64,000 nt of DNA. It comes from Croceicoccus bisphenolivorans (GTDB taxonomy: Bacteria > Pseudomonadota > Alphaproteobacteria > Sphingomonadales > Sphingomonadaceae). Where the stretch lies: the NCBI RefSeq assembly GCF_001634625.1, contig NZ_LRSE01000013.1, positions 1-64,000 of the forward strand, written 5' to 3'. Below are positions 17,859 to 27,753 of this stretch, piece by piece. Position numbers and translations under genes: made by a program. The notes beneath the pieces were generated by a model. It made no database searches. It was not told where the DNA came from and saw only the letters and a list, made by a program, of their open reading frames with translations. The first letter of the stretch is position 1, and the number at the start of each line of letters is the position of its first letter.

Positions 17859-18854
17859 TCAACCGAACCGCACAGCCACGAGTTCCTTCAGGTCTGCCTC
17901 CGGCCTTGCGCCATAGTGGCTGATCACTTCTGCGGCCGCGATCGCGCCCATCGTCAGGCATTCGGCAAGGCTGGCGCCATTGACGTGGCCGTGCAGGAAG
18001 CCGGCCGCAAAACTGTCGCCCGCGCCTGTCGTGTCGACGACTTTCGCCACCGGTTCTGCCGGAACGCTGGCGGTTTGCCCGCCAGAAATCGCCACTGCGC
18101 CCTTTTCGCTGCGCGTTGCCACCAGCACCGGCAGCTTGGGCGCAAGCATGGCCACGCCTTCATCGAAACTGGCCGCGCCGGTCAGACCCAGCAGTTCGAC
18201 TTCGTTGGCGAACAGTATGTCGATCTGCCCGCCATCGATCAGGGCGCGGAAATCGTCGCCGTGGCGGTCCAGCAGGAACGCGTCGGACAGGGTGAATGCG
18301 ACCTCGCGCCCGGCATCGCGCGCTGCCTTGATCGCGCCCTTCATAGCGGCGCGCGGATCGTCCGGATCCCAGAGATACCCTTCGAGGTAGAGCACCTTCG
18401 CGCTGGCAATAAGGTTCGCGTCGATGGCGCTGGCCGGCAAGTGCTGCGACGCGCCGAGGAACGTGTTCATCGTGCGCTGCCCGTCCGGCGTAACGAGGAT
18501 CAGGCACCGAGCCGTCGGCGGATCGCCTTCACGCGGGGCAACATCGAAATGGATGCCGGCGGCGCGGATGTCGTGGGCAAAAACCTCGCCCAACTGGTCG
18601 TTCGCGACTTGCCCGATGAAAGCCGCCTTGCTGCCCAGCGCCGCAAGCCCCGCACAAGTGTTCGCCGCGCTGCCGCCGGAAATCTCCCGCGCCGGGCCCA
18701 TCCGGGCGTAGAGTTCCGTCGCCCGCGCGGTATCGATCAGCGTCATCGCGCCCTTGTCCACCCGCTCCTCTGCCAGAAAGGCATCGTCGCAAGGGGCAAG
18801 CACGTCCACGATGGCATTTCCGATGGCGAGAACGTCGAAGCGGGCTTCTGTCAT
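17859..18854 (-). CDS. Adenosine kinase (PfkB/ribokinase family)
   Basis: 331 aa. PfkB signatures are ISGGSAANTCAGLAALG near residue 60 and DTTGAGDSFAAGFLHG near 285, the latter holding the catalytic Asp. AIGNAIVDVLA at the N-terminus and NEVELLGLTG are typical of the adenosine kinase branch, which phosphorylates adenosine to AMP. Substrate assignment is by resemblance; other sugar or nucleoside kinases share the fold. ATG at 18854 is chosen; upstream residues are low quality. Confidence 0.85.
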   Translation of the reverse strand: MTEARFDVLAIGNAIVDVLAPCDDAFLAEERVDKGAMTLIDTARATELYARMGPAREISGGSAANTCAGLAALGSKAAFIGQVANDQLGEVFAHDIRAAGIHFDVAPREGDPPTARCLILVTPDGQRTMNTFLGASQHLPASAIDANLIASAKVLYLEGYLWDPDDPRAAMKGAIKAARDAGREVAFTLSDAFLLDRHGDDFRALIDGGQIDILFANEVELLGLTGAASFDEGVAMLAPKLPVLVATRSEKGAVAISGGQTASVPAEPVAKVVDTTGAGDSFAAGFLHGHVNGASLAECLTMGAIAAAEVISHYGARPEADLKELVAVRFG

Positions 18855-18913
18855 GGGCGGGCAGCGTCCTGTCGGGATTGGGAAAACTCGCTGGGGGTTA
18901 GGCGACAGGCGCG

Positions 18914-18942
18914 TTGACAGCAAGCGCGTGCTGCCATCTATC
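18914..18942 (+). promoter_or_regulatory. Putative promoter of the EI24-family gene
   Basis: TTGACA (18914-18919) and TCTATC (18937-18942) are 17 bp apart. The predicted start of transcription falls only a few bases before the ATG at 18953, so the mRNA would be nearly leaderless. Confidence 0.4.
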
Positions 18943-18952
18943 CTGCACGCCC

Positions 18953-19681
18953 ATGAAAGACGCCAGATCCGCCCTCTCGATCCCGCAGGCCTTTGCCCTC
19001 GCCTTTGCCCAACTGGGGGACCGCAAGGTTCTGGCCCTGCTGGTGAAATCGATCCTGATCAGCATTGTGCTCGCGGTCTTGCTGGGGGCGGCACTCGTCC
19101 TCTCGCTCGGCTGGGGGATCGGCGCGGTGTTCGGGCTGGATTACGACCAGCAGGTACCCGGCGCCGGCGCCGCGATGATCGTGGTTCTGGGCTTCGTCGG
19201 CATCATCGCGGCGTGGCTGGCATGGCGCATCGTCGCCATCGCGGTGCTGCAATTCTACGCCGACGACGTCGTTTCGCTGGTAGAGGCGGCGCATTACCCG
19301 TCGCTGGCCCCGCGCGACCTGCCAATGGCGGAACAGGCGCGAATCGCGGTGCGCGGTGCGATCCGCGCGCTTGTCGCCAACCTGATCGCCCTGCCCTTCG
19401 CGCTCGCCCTGCTGTTCACCGCGATCGGCCCGGCACTCGTCTTCGCCGTGGTCAACGGCATCCTGCTGGGGCGCGAGTTGCAGGACATGGTCTGGGTCCG
19501 CCACCAAAGGGACGGAGCCGCCGCTCCGCTGGGCTTTGCCAGCCGTTTCCTCCTCGGCCTGTCGGTCGCGGGGCTGCTGGCCGTCCCGATCCTGAACCTG
19601 CTCGCCCCGTTCCTGGGGGCAGCGGCTGCGACACATCTGGTTCATCGCGCCGCGTTAAGGCAGGGGGCCAGTCATGCGTAA
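18953..19681 (+). CDS. EI24 domain membrane protein (CysZ-like)
   Basis: 242 aa with about five hydrophobic helices. The pattern AQAFALAFAQLGDRKVLALLVKSI-type N-terminus, the mid helix pair, and LGRELQDMVWVRH followed by a final pair of helices match EI24/CysZ-type proteins (PF07264). CysZ takes up sulfate, but many members have no defined substrate. Its stop overlaps the start of the next lipoprotein gene by 8 bp, so the two are co-transcribed. Confidence 0.75.
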   Translation: MKDARSALSIPQAFALAFAQLGDRKVLALLVKSILISIVLAVLLGAALVLSLGWGIGAVFGLDYDQQVPGAGAAMIVVLGFVGIIAAWLAWRIVAIAVLQFYADDVVSLVEAAHYPSLAPRDLPMAEQARIAVRGAIRALVANLIALPFALALLFTAIGPALVFAVVNGILLGRELQDMVWVRHQRDGAAAPLGFASRFLLGLSVAGLLAVPILNLLAPFLGAAAATHLVHRAALRQGASHA

Positions 19682-20084
19682 GCTCCTTGCCCTGTCCCTG
19701 ATCCCGCTGGCCGCCGCCTGCGCCTCTACCGGCCCAATCGTGCCGCCCACGCGCCCCGCCACGGCCAGCGTCCCGCCGCAACAACCCGAAGCGCAGCCCA
19801 GCAGCGCATTCCGACCGGCGCGGGTGATGAACATGCCGGGCCTCGACGGCGTGATCGGATCGGATGCGAACGGCCTCGTCCGCCAGTTCGGCACCCCCCG
19901 CCTCGACGTGTGGGAGGATGACGCCCGCAAGCTGCAGTTCACGGGCCGCGCCTGCGTGCTCGACGTCTTCCTCTATCCGCCCGCACCGGGCCGGACGGAA
20001 ACGGCAACATGGGTGGAAGCCCGCCGCCAGACCGACGGGCGCGACGTGGACCGCGCATCCTGTATCGCGGCCCTGCGCCGCTGA
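19674..20084 (+). CDS. Hypothetical lipoprotein
   Basis: 136 aa. The signal ends in lipobox LAAAC (Cys16), then a Pro-rich linker (20-50). The C-terminal part (GSDANGLVRQFGTPRLDVWEDDARKL-like) is compact with two Cys that could pair. The GxxxxxLVRQFGxP pattern recalls the small SmpA/OmlA-like fold but the match is weak. It overlaps the EI24-type gene. Confidence 0.65.
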   Translation: MRKLLALSLIPLAAACASTGPIVPPTRPATASVPPQQPEAQPSSAFRPARVMNMPGLDGVIGSDANGLVRQFGTPRLDVWEDDARKLQFTGRACVLDVFLYPPAPGRTETATWVEARRQTDGRDVDRASCIAALRR

Positions 20085-20121
20085 AGGGCCAAGGGTAACT
20101 CCGTCTTAAGCTTGTTTCGCT

Positions 20122-20150
20122 AAGCCCTTGTGCGAATGACAAGGGGCTTT
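20122..20150 (+). terminator. Possible terminator between the lipoprotein and the following gene
   Basis: AAGCCCTTGT pairs with ACAAGGGGCTT (one bulged G) over a GCGAATG loop, with a TTT run. It lies 9 bp before the next ATG, so it could alternatively sit in a leader. Confidence 0.4.
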
Positions 20151-20158
20151 GCGCACTC

Positions 20159-21112
20159 ATGACGATGCATTTCAGCGATATCGCCGTCCAGGCGGCGGCA
20201 GACCGGCAGATCTCCGCCGAAGAGATTCTCGAACTGCGCCGCGCAGGGTGGAGCAACGGCCGCATCACGCCCGAAGAGGCGGAGGCGATCTTCACGCTCA
20301 ACGATTCGCTGGACGAGCGTAGCGACGCATGGGTCGACTTCTTCGTCGAGGCGATCGGCGAATACGTGCTCAACACGCTGGAACCCAAGGGCTACGTCAC
20401 CGAGGAACAGGGCAGCTGGCTGATCGACCGGCTGAACGCCAGCGGCAAGGTCGAATCGATGGCCGAGCTGGAGCTGGTCGTCCGCCTTGTCGAACGCGCG
20501 TCCAACGTACCGGAAAAGATGAAGGTCTATGTGCTGGGCGTGATGGAGCACGAAGTGCTGTCAGGCACCGGCCCCACCCGCTGCGGCGGCGAACTGTCGG
20601 ACACCCATGTCTCTGATGCAGAGTGCAGAATCCTGCGCCGCGCGATCTTCGCCCCCGGTTCGGACCGCCCCGGCGCGGTCAGCCGGCGGGAAGCGGAGAT
20701 GCTGTACCGCATCAAGGACGCATGCCTCGGCGCGGACAATGCGCCCGAATGGAAGCGCCTGTTCGTGCAGGGCGTTGGCAACCACCTGCAGGGGTTCTCC
20801 TCGGCGAATGCGCAGATCAGCATCGAGCGCGCGGCCGAACTGGAACGCTTCATGGGTGATGCCAGCTCCAACGTGGGTCGCTTCCTCGGTCGCATGGCGA
20901 AGACCAGCCCGAACCGTTTCGGCAAGGTCTTCGGCAAGAAGGGCACGAACGAACCGACGCGCGAACAGCTCGTCGCCGCCGACCACGCGGTTACCGCCAG
21001 CGAGAAGAAGTGGCTGGACGCCCAGATTTCCGGCAACGGCCAGGTCGACGATTACGACGCCGCGCTGCTGGACTTCCTAGACGGCGGCGACGCACCGCGA
21101 GCCACGCCGTAA
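20159..21112 (+). CDS. Uncharacterised 317-aa acidic protein
   Basis: No family recognised with certainty. The protein is soluble and acidic, with helical repeats that read like TerB or EF-hand-like modules: RQISAEEILELRRAGWSNG, ITPEEAEAIFTLNDSL, VTEEQGSWLIDRL, VSRREAEMLYRIKDA, TASEKKWLDAQISGNGQVDDYDAALL. The repeated unit of 'x(I/V)(T/S)xxE(A/E)xxL' about every 40-80 residues suggests an internally duplicated helical fold. It stands alone between a stem-loop and the suf operon end. Confidence 0.6.
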   Translation: MTMHFSDIAVQAAADRQISAEEILELRRAGWSNGRITPEEAEAIFTLNDSLDERSDAWVDFFVEAIGEYVLNTLEPKGYVTEEQGSWLIDRLNASGKVESMAELELVVRLVERASNVPEKMKVYVLGVMEHEVLSGTGPTRCGGELSDTHVSDAECRILRRAIFAPGSDRPGAVSRREAEMLYRIKDACLGADNAPEWKRLFVQGVGNHLQGFSSANAQISIERAAELERFMGDASSNVGRFLGRMAKTSPNRFGKVFGKKGTNEPTREQLVAADHAVTASEKKWLDAQISGNGQVDDYDAALLDFLDGGDAPRATP

Positions 21113-21153
21113 TCCGGCCCATGCGGGCCTGCGAACGGCACTTCCGCGCGCTT

Positions 21154-21188
21154 CCGGTGCTCACGTACGGACGTACGCTGCGCTCCGG
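21154..21188. repeat. Imperfect palindromic repeat
   Basis: CCGGTGCTCACGTAC and GTACGCTGCGCTCCGG form imperfect inverted arms (one insertion, about two mismatches) around CGTACGGACGTACG. This has the look of the dispersed palindromes seen between sphingomonad genes, here between two convergent transcripts. Confidence 0.5.
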
Positions 21189-21251
21189 TTCACGCGTCAG
21201 CACCATTCTCGGCTCCACCTGAACCGAATTCCGGCATGCCTCGTCAAAAAA

Positions 21252-21611
21252 CTATACGGTGAAACTCTCGCCGCAGCCGCAGCTGCCGGTCGCATTCGGA
21301 TTGTTGAACACGAAGCCCGCCTGAAAGTCGTCCTCGACCCAATCCATCGTGCTGCCGATCAGGTAAAGCACACTAGCGCCGTCAATGAAGAACAGGCCAC
21401 CGGGCGTCTCGATCCGCTCGTCGAAGCTGTTCGCCTCTTTCACGTAGTCGACCGAGTAGGCAAGGCCCGAACAGCCGCGACGCGGGGTCGACAGCTTCAC
21501 GCCGATCGCGCCTTCGGGCGCTTTGGCCATAAGATCGGCAATCCGCTGCTCCGCGCTGGCGGTAAGCGTGACTGCAGCCTTCGGGGCTGGGCGGGTTTTG
21601 GTGTCGGTCAT
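21252..21611 (-). CDS. sufA: Iron-sulfur cluster assembly accessory protein (A-type carrier)
   Basis: 119 aa. HesB/IscA/SufA fold with the three invariant cysteines: one in PRRGCSGLAYS and two in GSCGCGESF. It receives a nascent Fe-S cluster from the SufBCD scaffold and hands it to apoproteins. It is the last gene of the suf operon and overlaps the GNAT gene by 4 bp. A-type carriers are hard to separate by sequence, so ErpA-like function is possible. Confidence 0.9.
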   Translation of the reverse strand: MTDTKTRPAPKAAVTLTASAEQRIADLMAKAPEGAIGVKLSTPRRGCSGLAYSVDYVKEANSFDERIETPGGLFFIDGASVLYLIGSTMDWVEDDFQAGFVFNNPNATGSCGCGESFTV

Positions 21612-22096
21612 AGTTTTCTTTCCCAGAACTGGGCACTGCCCATCGCCGGATCAAGGGCATAGGCCGCATAACCTTCGCTGGCGTAGAGCGCCTTTGCCCC
21701 TTCGTTGCCCGACAGGACTTCGAGCGTGATCTTGCATGCCCCGCGCTTTTTCGCCTCTTCGGCGATCGCGCGCATCAGGGCGCGGCCAATGCCTTTACCG
21801 CGCGCCGATGGCAGCACGGCGATGTCGTGGATATTGACCAGCGGCGCGCAAGCGAACGTCGAAAAGCCGGTGAAACAGTTGGCAAGGCCCACCGGTTCGC
21901 CATCCTGACGGGCAATCAGGCTGAACGCGCCGGAATGTTCCGCCAACGCATCGGGCAGGCCGACGCGCGCTTTATCCGAAAGCGGTTCACCGCCGCCCAT
22001 TGGATCGCGGGCATAGCCATCGAGCAGCGCGACCAGCGCAGCCGCGTCCGCCGGATCGCTGTAGTTGGCCAAAGAGATCACAGGCGTGATGGCCAT
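21608..22096 (-). CDS. GNAT family N-acetyltransferase
   Basis: 162 aa. The GNAT core is clear: FTGFSTFACAPLVNIHDIAVLPSARGKGIGRALM (motif A, acetyl-CoA pyrophosphate loop ARGKGIG) and EVLSGNEGAKALYASEGY (motif B). The substrate is unknown. It lies inside the suf operon between the SufT-like and sufA genes. A GTG at 22120 overlapping the upstream stop is an alternative start. Confidence 0.85.
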   Translation of the reverse strand: MAITPVISLANYSDPADAAALVALLDGYARDPMGGGEPLSDKARVGLPDALAEHSGAFSLIARQDGEPVGLANCFTGFSTFACAPLVNIHDIAVLPSARGKGIGRALMRAIAEEAKKRGACKITLEVLSGNEGAKALYASEGYAAYALDPAMGSAQFWERKL

Positions 22097-22116
22097 AGTC
22101 GAGGCGTCTGCCGTGC

Positions 22117-22602
22117 TCACAACATTCCGAGTTCGAGCTTGGCTTCGTCGCTCATCTTCTGGGGGTCCCATGGCGGATCCCAGACGAGGTTCACTTCGGC
22201 ATCGCCCACGCCCGGAACCGCACCGACGCGCAGTTCAACCTCGCCCGGCATCGACTCAGCAACCGGACAGTGCGGCGTGGTCAGCGTCATGGTGACGACC
22301 GCGCGGCTGTTGTCATCGATCTCGACGCCGTAGATCAGGCCCAGATCGTAGATGTTTACCGGGATTTCCGGATCGAAGATTTCCTTCAGCGCGGCGATGA
22401 CGCTCTCGTACAGGTCGCCGCCCGGCTCGTTCCCGGCGATGTCTGCAGGCTTTTCCTTCAGGAAACCGTCGAGGTAGTCCTTCTTGCGCTCCAGCTTTTC
22501 AGCCGCCGTTTCTTCGACAACGTCCTCGACGCGGGCGCGTCGCGGGGTATCCACGCTGGACACCTCTTCGCTGGTCGGGGGAGTATTCGTATCGTCGGTC
22601 AT
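22117..22602 (-). CDS. sufT: SUF system Fe-S assembly protein (SufT/DUF59)
   Basis: 161 aa. A charged N-terminal extension (1-55) precedes a DUF59/MIP18 domain: YESVIAALKEIFDPEIPVNIYDLGLIYGVEID and TLTTPHCPVAESMPGEV with the conserved Cys. SufT-type proteins help mature Fe-S proteins. It overlaps sufS by 4 bp, so it is translated with the operon. Confidence 0.9.
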   Translation of the reverse strand: MTDDTNTPPTSEEVSSVDTPRRARVEDVVEETAAEKLERKKDYLDGFLKEKPADIAGNEPGGDLYESVIAALKEIFDPEIPVNIYDLGLIYGVEIDDNSRAVVTMTLTTPHCPVAESMPGEVELRVGAVPGVGDAEVNLVWDPPWDPQKMSDEAKLELGML

Positions 22603-23825
22603 CCGAAGATCCTCATGGTGCGTTCGATGCCGCGGATCAGCGCGGCGATATCGTCTTCGTCGGAATAGAGCCCGAAGCTGGCCCGGGCCGTGGCGGGAAC
22701 GCCAAGGTGGTCCATCAGCGGCTGGGCGCAGTGGTGGCCGGCGCGGATCGCGACGTTTTCCTCGTCGAGAATAGTGCCGAGATCATGGGGGTGGATGTCG
22801 CCCAGCTGGAAGCTGACGATGCCTGCACTGTCGTCCGGCCCGAACAGGCGGAGCGAGTTGATCTTGGCCAGTTCGGCCCGCGCCTTGCGGGTCAGGTCAT
22901 CCTCGTGCGCGGCGATCTGGTCGATGCCGATACCCTCTATGTAATCAACAGCGGCGGCAAAGGCGATCGCCTCGGTAATCGCTGGCGTGCCTGCCTCGAA
23001 CCGCTGCGGCGTATCGGCCCAGGTGGTCTTCTCGAACGTCACGCGGTCGATCATCGAACCGCCGCCCTGATAGGGAGGCATTGCGTCCAGGATTTCCTTC
23101 TTCACCCAGAGCGCGCCGATGCCGGTAGGGCCGTAGATCTTGTGCGCGGAGAAGACGTAGAAGTCGCAATCGAGCGATTTCACGTCGACTTTTGTGCGGG
23201 GAACGGCCTGACAGCCATCGAGCAGCAATTTCGCACCGACCGAGCGGGCCAGATCCGCCGCTTTTGCCGTATCGAGCCGCGATCCAAGCACGTTCGACAC
23301 GTGCGCCAAAGCGATCAGTTTCGTCCGTTCGTCAACAACTTGCCGCGCAGCATCGAGGTCGATGCGGCCATCCTCGGTCAGCGGGCAGACGTCGATCTCT
23401 ATTCCGGTGAGTTCGCGCAGCAATTGCCACGGCACGATGTTCGAATGATGCTCCAGAATCGACAGGAGAACGCGGTCGCCGGCCTTCAGGTTTGCTGCGC
23501 CCCATGTTGCAGCAACGAGATTGATCGCCTCGGTCGCGCCGCGCGTGAAAACCAGCTCGTCTTCCACACCGCCGACCAGACCCGCCACCTTGCGGCGCGC
23601 GGCTTCGTAGCCCAGCGTCATCTCGGCAGAGCGTGAATAGACGCCGCGGTGCACAGTCGCGTAATCGCGGCCCAGCGCGCGGGTCATCGCGTCGACAACC
23701 ACTTGCGGCTTCTGAGCGGTGGCGGCGGTGTCAAGGTAATGCCACGGGCTACCGTCGGCATTGACCATGCCGGGGAAGTCCGATCGAATATCTTTCACCG
23801 GGCGGGAGATCGTCTGCGTGCTCAC
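22599..23825 (-). CDS. sufS: Cysteine desulfurase SufS
   Basis: 408 aa, group II desulfurase size. PLP lysine in FYVFSAHKIYGPTGIG and catalytic Cys in RAGHHCAQPLMDHLG. It removes sulfur from L-cysteine for cluster assembly. No SufE is visible next to it in this window. It overlaps sufD by 4 bp. Confidence 0.95.
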   Translation of the reverse strand: MSTQTISRPVKDIRSDFPGMVNADGSPWHYLDTAATAQKPQVVVDAMTRALGRDYATVHRGVYSRSAEMTLGYEAARRKVAGLVGGVEDELVFTRGATEAINLVAATWGAANLKAGDRVLLSILEHHSNIVPWQLLRELTGIEIDVCPLTEDGRIDLDAARQVVDERTKLIALAHVSNVLGSRLDTAKAADLARSVGAKLLLDGCQAVPRTKVDVKSLDCDFYVFSAHKIYGPTGIGALWVKKEILDAMPPYQGGGSMIDRVTFEKTTWADTPQRFEAGTPAITEAIAFAAAVDYIEGIGIDQIAAHEDDLTRKARAELAKINSLRLFGPDDSAGIVSFQLGDIHPHDLGTILDEENVAIRAGHHCAQPLMDHLGVPATARASFGLYSDEDDIAALIRGIERTMRIFG

Positions 23826-24568
23826 AGCTGCGCACCTTCCAGCACGGACAGCGCACGTTCGAGCAGGCGTTCGCCCAGTGCCTCGTCCTCAATGTTCTCG
23901 AAAGCGTCGGCGATGAAAGCCTGCACCTGCAGCTTGCGGGCAATCTCGGGCGGAATACCGCGAGCGGCCATGTAGAAGCCCGCCATCCGGTCCAGCGCGC
24001 CGATCGCCGCGCCGTGGGCGCACTTCACGTCGTCTGCAAAGATTTCGAGTTCGGGCTTGGTGTTCGCGCTCGCGCCCTTTTCCAGCAGGATCGCGCGGAA
24101 ATTCTGCGCGGCGTCGGTCTTCTGCGCATCGCGCACGACTTCGATCCGGCCGAGGAAATTTCCGACCGCCTTGCCCCAGTGAACCGCGCGAACCACCTGG
24201 TTCGAGGTCGCGTTCGGCTCTGCGTGGATGCAGCGGGTCACGAATTCGCGCGTCTCGCTGCCGCCGCCGATGGTGACGCCGCCGAATTCGAAGTGTGCGC
24301 CGTCCTCCAGCGTCACTTCGCATTCCAGCCGCGCATAGCCGGGGGCCGCGTTCACGGCGGACAGTTCAAAGCGCCCGCCCTTGCCGATGCGGACACGAAT
24401 GCGCTCGACACCCGTGACGTCGCGGCTTTCGGCCATGCTCTCGCCAGCGGGGACCGTGATCTCGGTCCATCCGGTCAGCGCGTCTGCGTCCGAAGACTCC
24501 AGCGCCGCCGCGTCGGCATAGCGCCAGTCCTCGTCACGGGTGGTGGGAAGGGTAGCCAGATCGGTCAC
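23822..24568 (-). CDS. sufD: Fe-S cluster assembly protein SufD
   Basis: 248 aa, a short SufD compared with about 420 in enterobacteria but common in alphaproteobacteria. The SufBD beta-helix core is visible (GRIEVVRDAQKTDAAQNFRAILLEKGASANTKPELEIFADDVKCAHGAAIGALD), including the conserved Cys and His that contact SufB. It forms the scaffold with SufB and SufC and overlaps sufC by 4 bp. Confidence 0.92.
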   Translation of the reverse strand: MTDLATLPTTRDEDWRYADAAALESSDADALTGWTEITVPAGESMAESRDVTGVERIRVRIGKGGRFELSAVNAAPGYARLECEVTLEDGAHFEFGGVTIGGGSETREFVTRCIHAEPNATSNQVVRAVHWGKAVGNFLGRIEVVRDAQKTDAAQNFRAILLEKGASANTKPELEIFADDVKCAHGAAIGALDRMAGFYMAARGIPPEIARKLQVQAFIADAFENIEDEALGERLLERALSVLEGAQL

Positions 24569-25305
24569 ACGACTTCCTCGTAACCCTCGCGCTCAAGCTC
24601 CAGCGCCAGTTCCGGCCCGCCGGTCTTCACGATGCGGCCCTTGGCGAGAATGTGGACCTTGTCCGGCTTCACGTAGTCGAGCAGGCGCTGGTAGTGGGTG
24701 ATGAGCAGCACGCCCTTGCCCGCATCGCGCATGATCGAATTGATGCCGTCGCCCACGATGCGCAGCGCATCGATGTCGAGGCCCGAGTCCGTCTCGTCCA
24801 GAATGGCGAACTTGGGGTCGAGGATGCCCATCTGCACCATCTCGTTCCGCTTCTTTTCGCCGCCCGAGAAACCGACGTTCACGGGGCGCTTGAGCATGTC
24901 CATGTCCATGCGCAGCAGCGCGGCCTTTTCCTTGGCCAGCTTCAGGAATTCGCCGCCGGTCAGCTCGGGTTCGCCGCGGTGCTTGCGCTGGGCATTGGCC
25001 GCCTCGCGCAGGAACTGGACGTTGGAAACGCCGGGAATTTCGACCGGATACTGGAAGCCGAGGAACAGGCCGGCCGCAGCGCGTTCGTGCGGTTCCATGT
25101 CCAGCAGGTCCTGCCCGTCGAACGTCACCGATCCTTCGGTGATCTCGTAACCCGGACGGCCGCCCAGCGTGTAGGCCAGCGTCGACTTGCCCGCGCCGTT
25201 GGGACCCATGATCGCGTGGACCTCGCCCGCACCGACTTCGAGCGTCAGGCCGTTGAGGATCTTCTTGCCGTCGACTTCGGCGTGGAGGTTTTCGATTTTC
25301 AGCAT
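24565..25305 (-). CDS. sufC: Fe-S cluster assembly ATPase SufC
   Basis: 246 aa. ABC ATPase with Walker A GPNGAGKST, signature FSGGEKKRNE, Walker B FAILDETDSGLDID and the switch His in LLITHYQ. SufC drives conformational change in SufBD during cluster formation. Start at MLKIENLHAEVDGK. The DUF559 gene lies 4 bp upstream in the same operon. Confidence 0.96.
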   Translation of the reverse strand: MLKIENLHAEVDGKKILNGLTLEVGAGEVHAIMGPNGAGKSTLAYTLGGRPGYEITEGSVTFDGQDLLDMEPHERAAAGLFLGFQYPVEIPGVSNVQFLREAANAQRKHRGEPELTGGEFLKLAKEKAALLRMDMDMLKRPVNVGFSGGEKKRNEMVQMGILDPKFAILDETDSGLDIDALRIVGDGINSIMRDAGKGVLLITHYQRLLDYVKPDKVHILAKGRIVKTGGPELALELEREGYEEVV

Positions 25306-25309
25306 CGTA

Positions 25310-25840
25310 TCAGTCTCTTTTGGGGCCGCGAACGGTGCGGGGCTTGTAGCCCTGACCGCTGTTTTTCTTTTCGTCGAAGTGCTTGCGCCGCGCTTCCTGC
25401 CGGTCGGCGATACGCATCCGCATTCCGGCGGTGATGCGGGCGAGCACCTCGTCCATGTTGTTGAGGATGTCGTCGGCCTTGATCCGCATGACGCGGATGC
25501 CCACGGCCTCGAGGCTCTTGTCACGGCGCTTTGCCAGCGTCTCGTCCTCGCCTTCCTCATCGATGTCGATCGCCATGCCGAGGCTGTGGCAGTTGAAGTC
25601 GACGATGGCGCTGCCGACGACGGCGTGGCGCTTGAAGGTGTAGCGGCCCATGTCGGCATCTGCGAACTTCTCGGCGAGCGCCTTGTGCGCAGGGGTCGAA
25701 TGGCGCCGCATTTCGCGCGCACGATCATGCAGCGCGTCGAGCCGCGATTCGGAAATTTCCCAGCCGCGACCCTTTTTCTTGATCGCGGGTTCGGCGTCGT
25801 CCGATGCGGGGCGCAGGGTGAGGGGTTTTCGTTCGGTCAT
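25310..25840 (-). CDS. DUF559 / Vsr-like endonuclease-domain protein within the suf operon
   Basis: 176 aa. The middle (residues 35-130) matches DUF559: RAREMRRHSTPAHKALAEKF, RYTFKRHAVVGSAIVDFNCHSLGMAIDIDEEGED, then RRDKSLEAVGIRVMRIKADDIL. This is the Vsr/very-short-patch-repair-like fold with an acidic residue set (VDF...IDID) in the active-site positions. C-terminal tail is basic. Its presence between sufB and sufC is not explained by known Fe-S chemistry. Confidence 0.75.
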   Translation of the reverse strand: MTERKPLTLRPASDDAEPAIKKKGRGWEISESRLDALHDRAREMRRHSTPAHKALAEKFADADMGRYTFKRHAVVGSAIVDFNCHSLGMAIDIDEEGEDETLAKRRDKSLEAVGIRVMRIKADDILNNMDEVLARITAGMRMRIADRQEARRKHFDEKKNSGQGYKPRTVRGPKRD

Positions 25841-25841
25841 G

Positions 25842-26102
25842 TTAAATCTGCGAAATCGCCCAAAAGGTGAAAACTACGAAAAGCACTGCCGACAATCCGG
25901 CTGCAACGAGCGGGGCAATCCACCATCGACCGGTCGGAATGCGCTGGTACTCAAACAAGCCGACGGCAAGCGGGACACAGGCAAAAGATGCAGCAAACAA
26001 AGCGATTCCGCGCTCGTCTCCAATGCGAATTCCCAAATCGAGCGCTACAAAAACAAGCGCCAGACCGATCGCTGCGGGCAGGAGATAATAACGAATCGTC
26101 AA
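25842..26102 (-). CDS. Small membrane protein in the suf operon
   Basis: 86 aa, three predicted transmembrane helices (about residues 5-22, 33-52, 62-82) with short loops and few charged residues. No family recognised. It ends 1 bp before the DUF559 gene start region and lies downstream of a repeat that separates it from sufB. Confidence 0.6.
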   Translation of the reverse strand: MTIRYYLLPAAIGLALVFVALDLGIRIGDERGIALFAASFACVPLAVGLFEYQRIPTGRWWIAPLVAAGLSAVLFVVFTFWAISQI

Positions 26103-26133
26103 CCCACGCTCCCCTCAAACGAGATCGCCACTT

Positions 26134-26221
26134 CGTCACCTCGGACTTGATCCGGGGTCCAGCGCGGAGCCACCACGGTCGCGCGAACCGCACTGGATGC
26201 CGGATCAAGTCCGGCATGACG
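26134..26221. repeat. Dispersed inverted-repeat element
   Basis: CGTCACCTCGGACTTGATCC at one end and GGATCAAGTCCGGCATGACG at the other form long inverted arms around a 40-bp centre. This CGGACTTGATCC...GGATCAAGTCCGG pattern is common as an intergenic palindrome in sphingomonads. It sits between sufB and the small membrane gene. Confidence 0.7.
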
Positions 26222-26238
26222 GGTGGTGAGGTCCGCGC

Positions 26239-27749
<1,511 letters not shown>

Positions 27750-27753
<4 letters not shown>

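Noticed and set aside
17459-17923. 154-codon plus-strand frame over the candidate ncRNA
   Set aside because: It runs across hairpins and into the antisense of the adenosine kinase gene, with no ribosome site.
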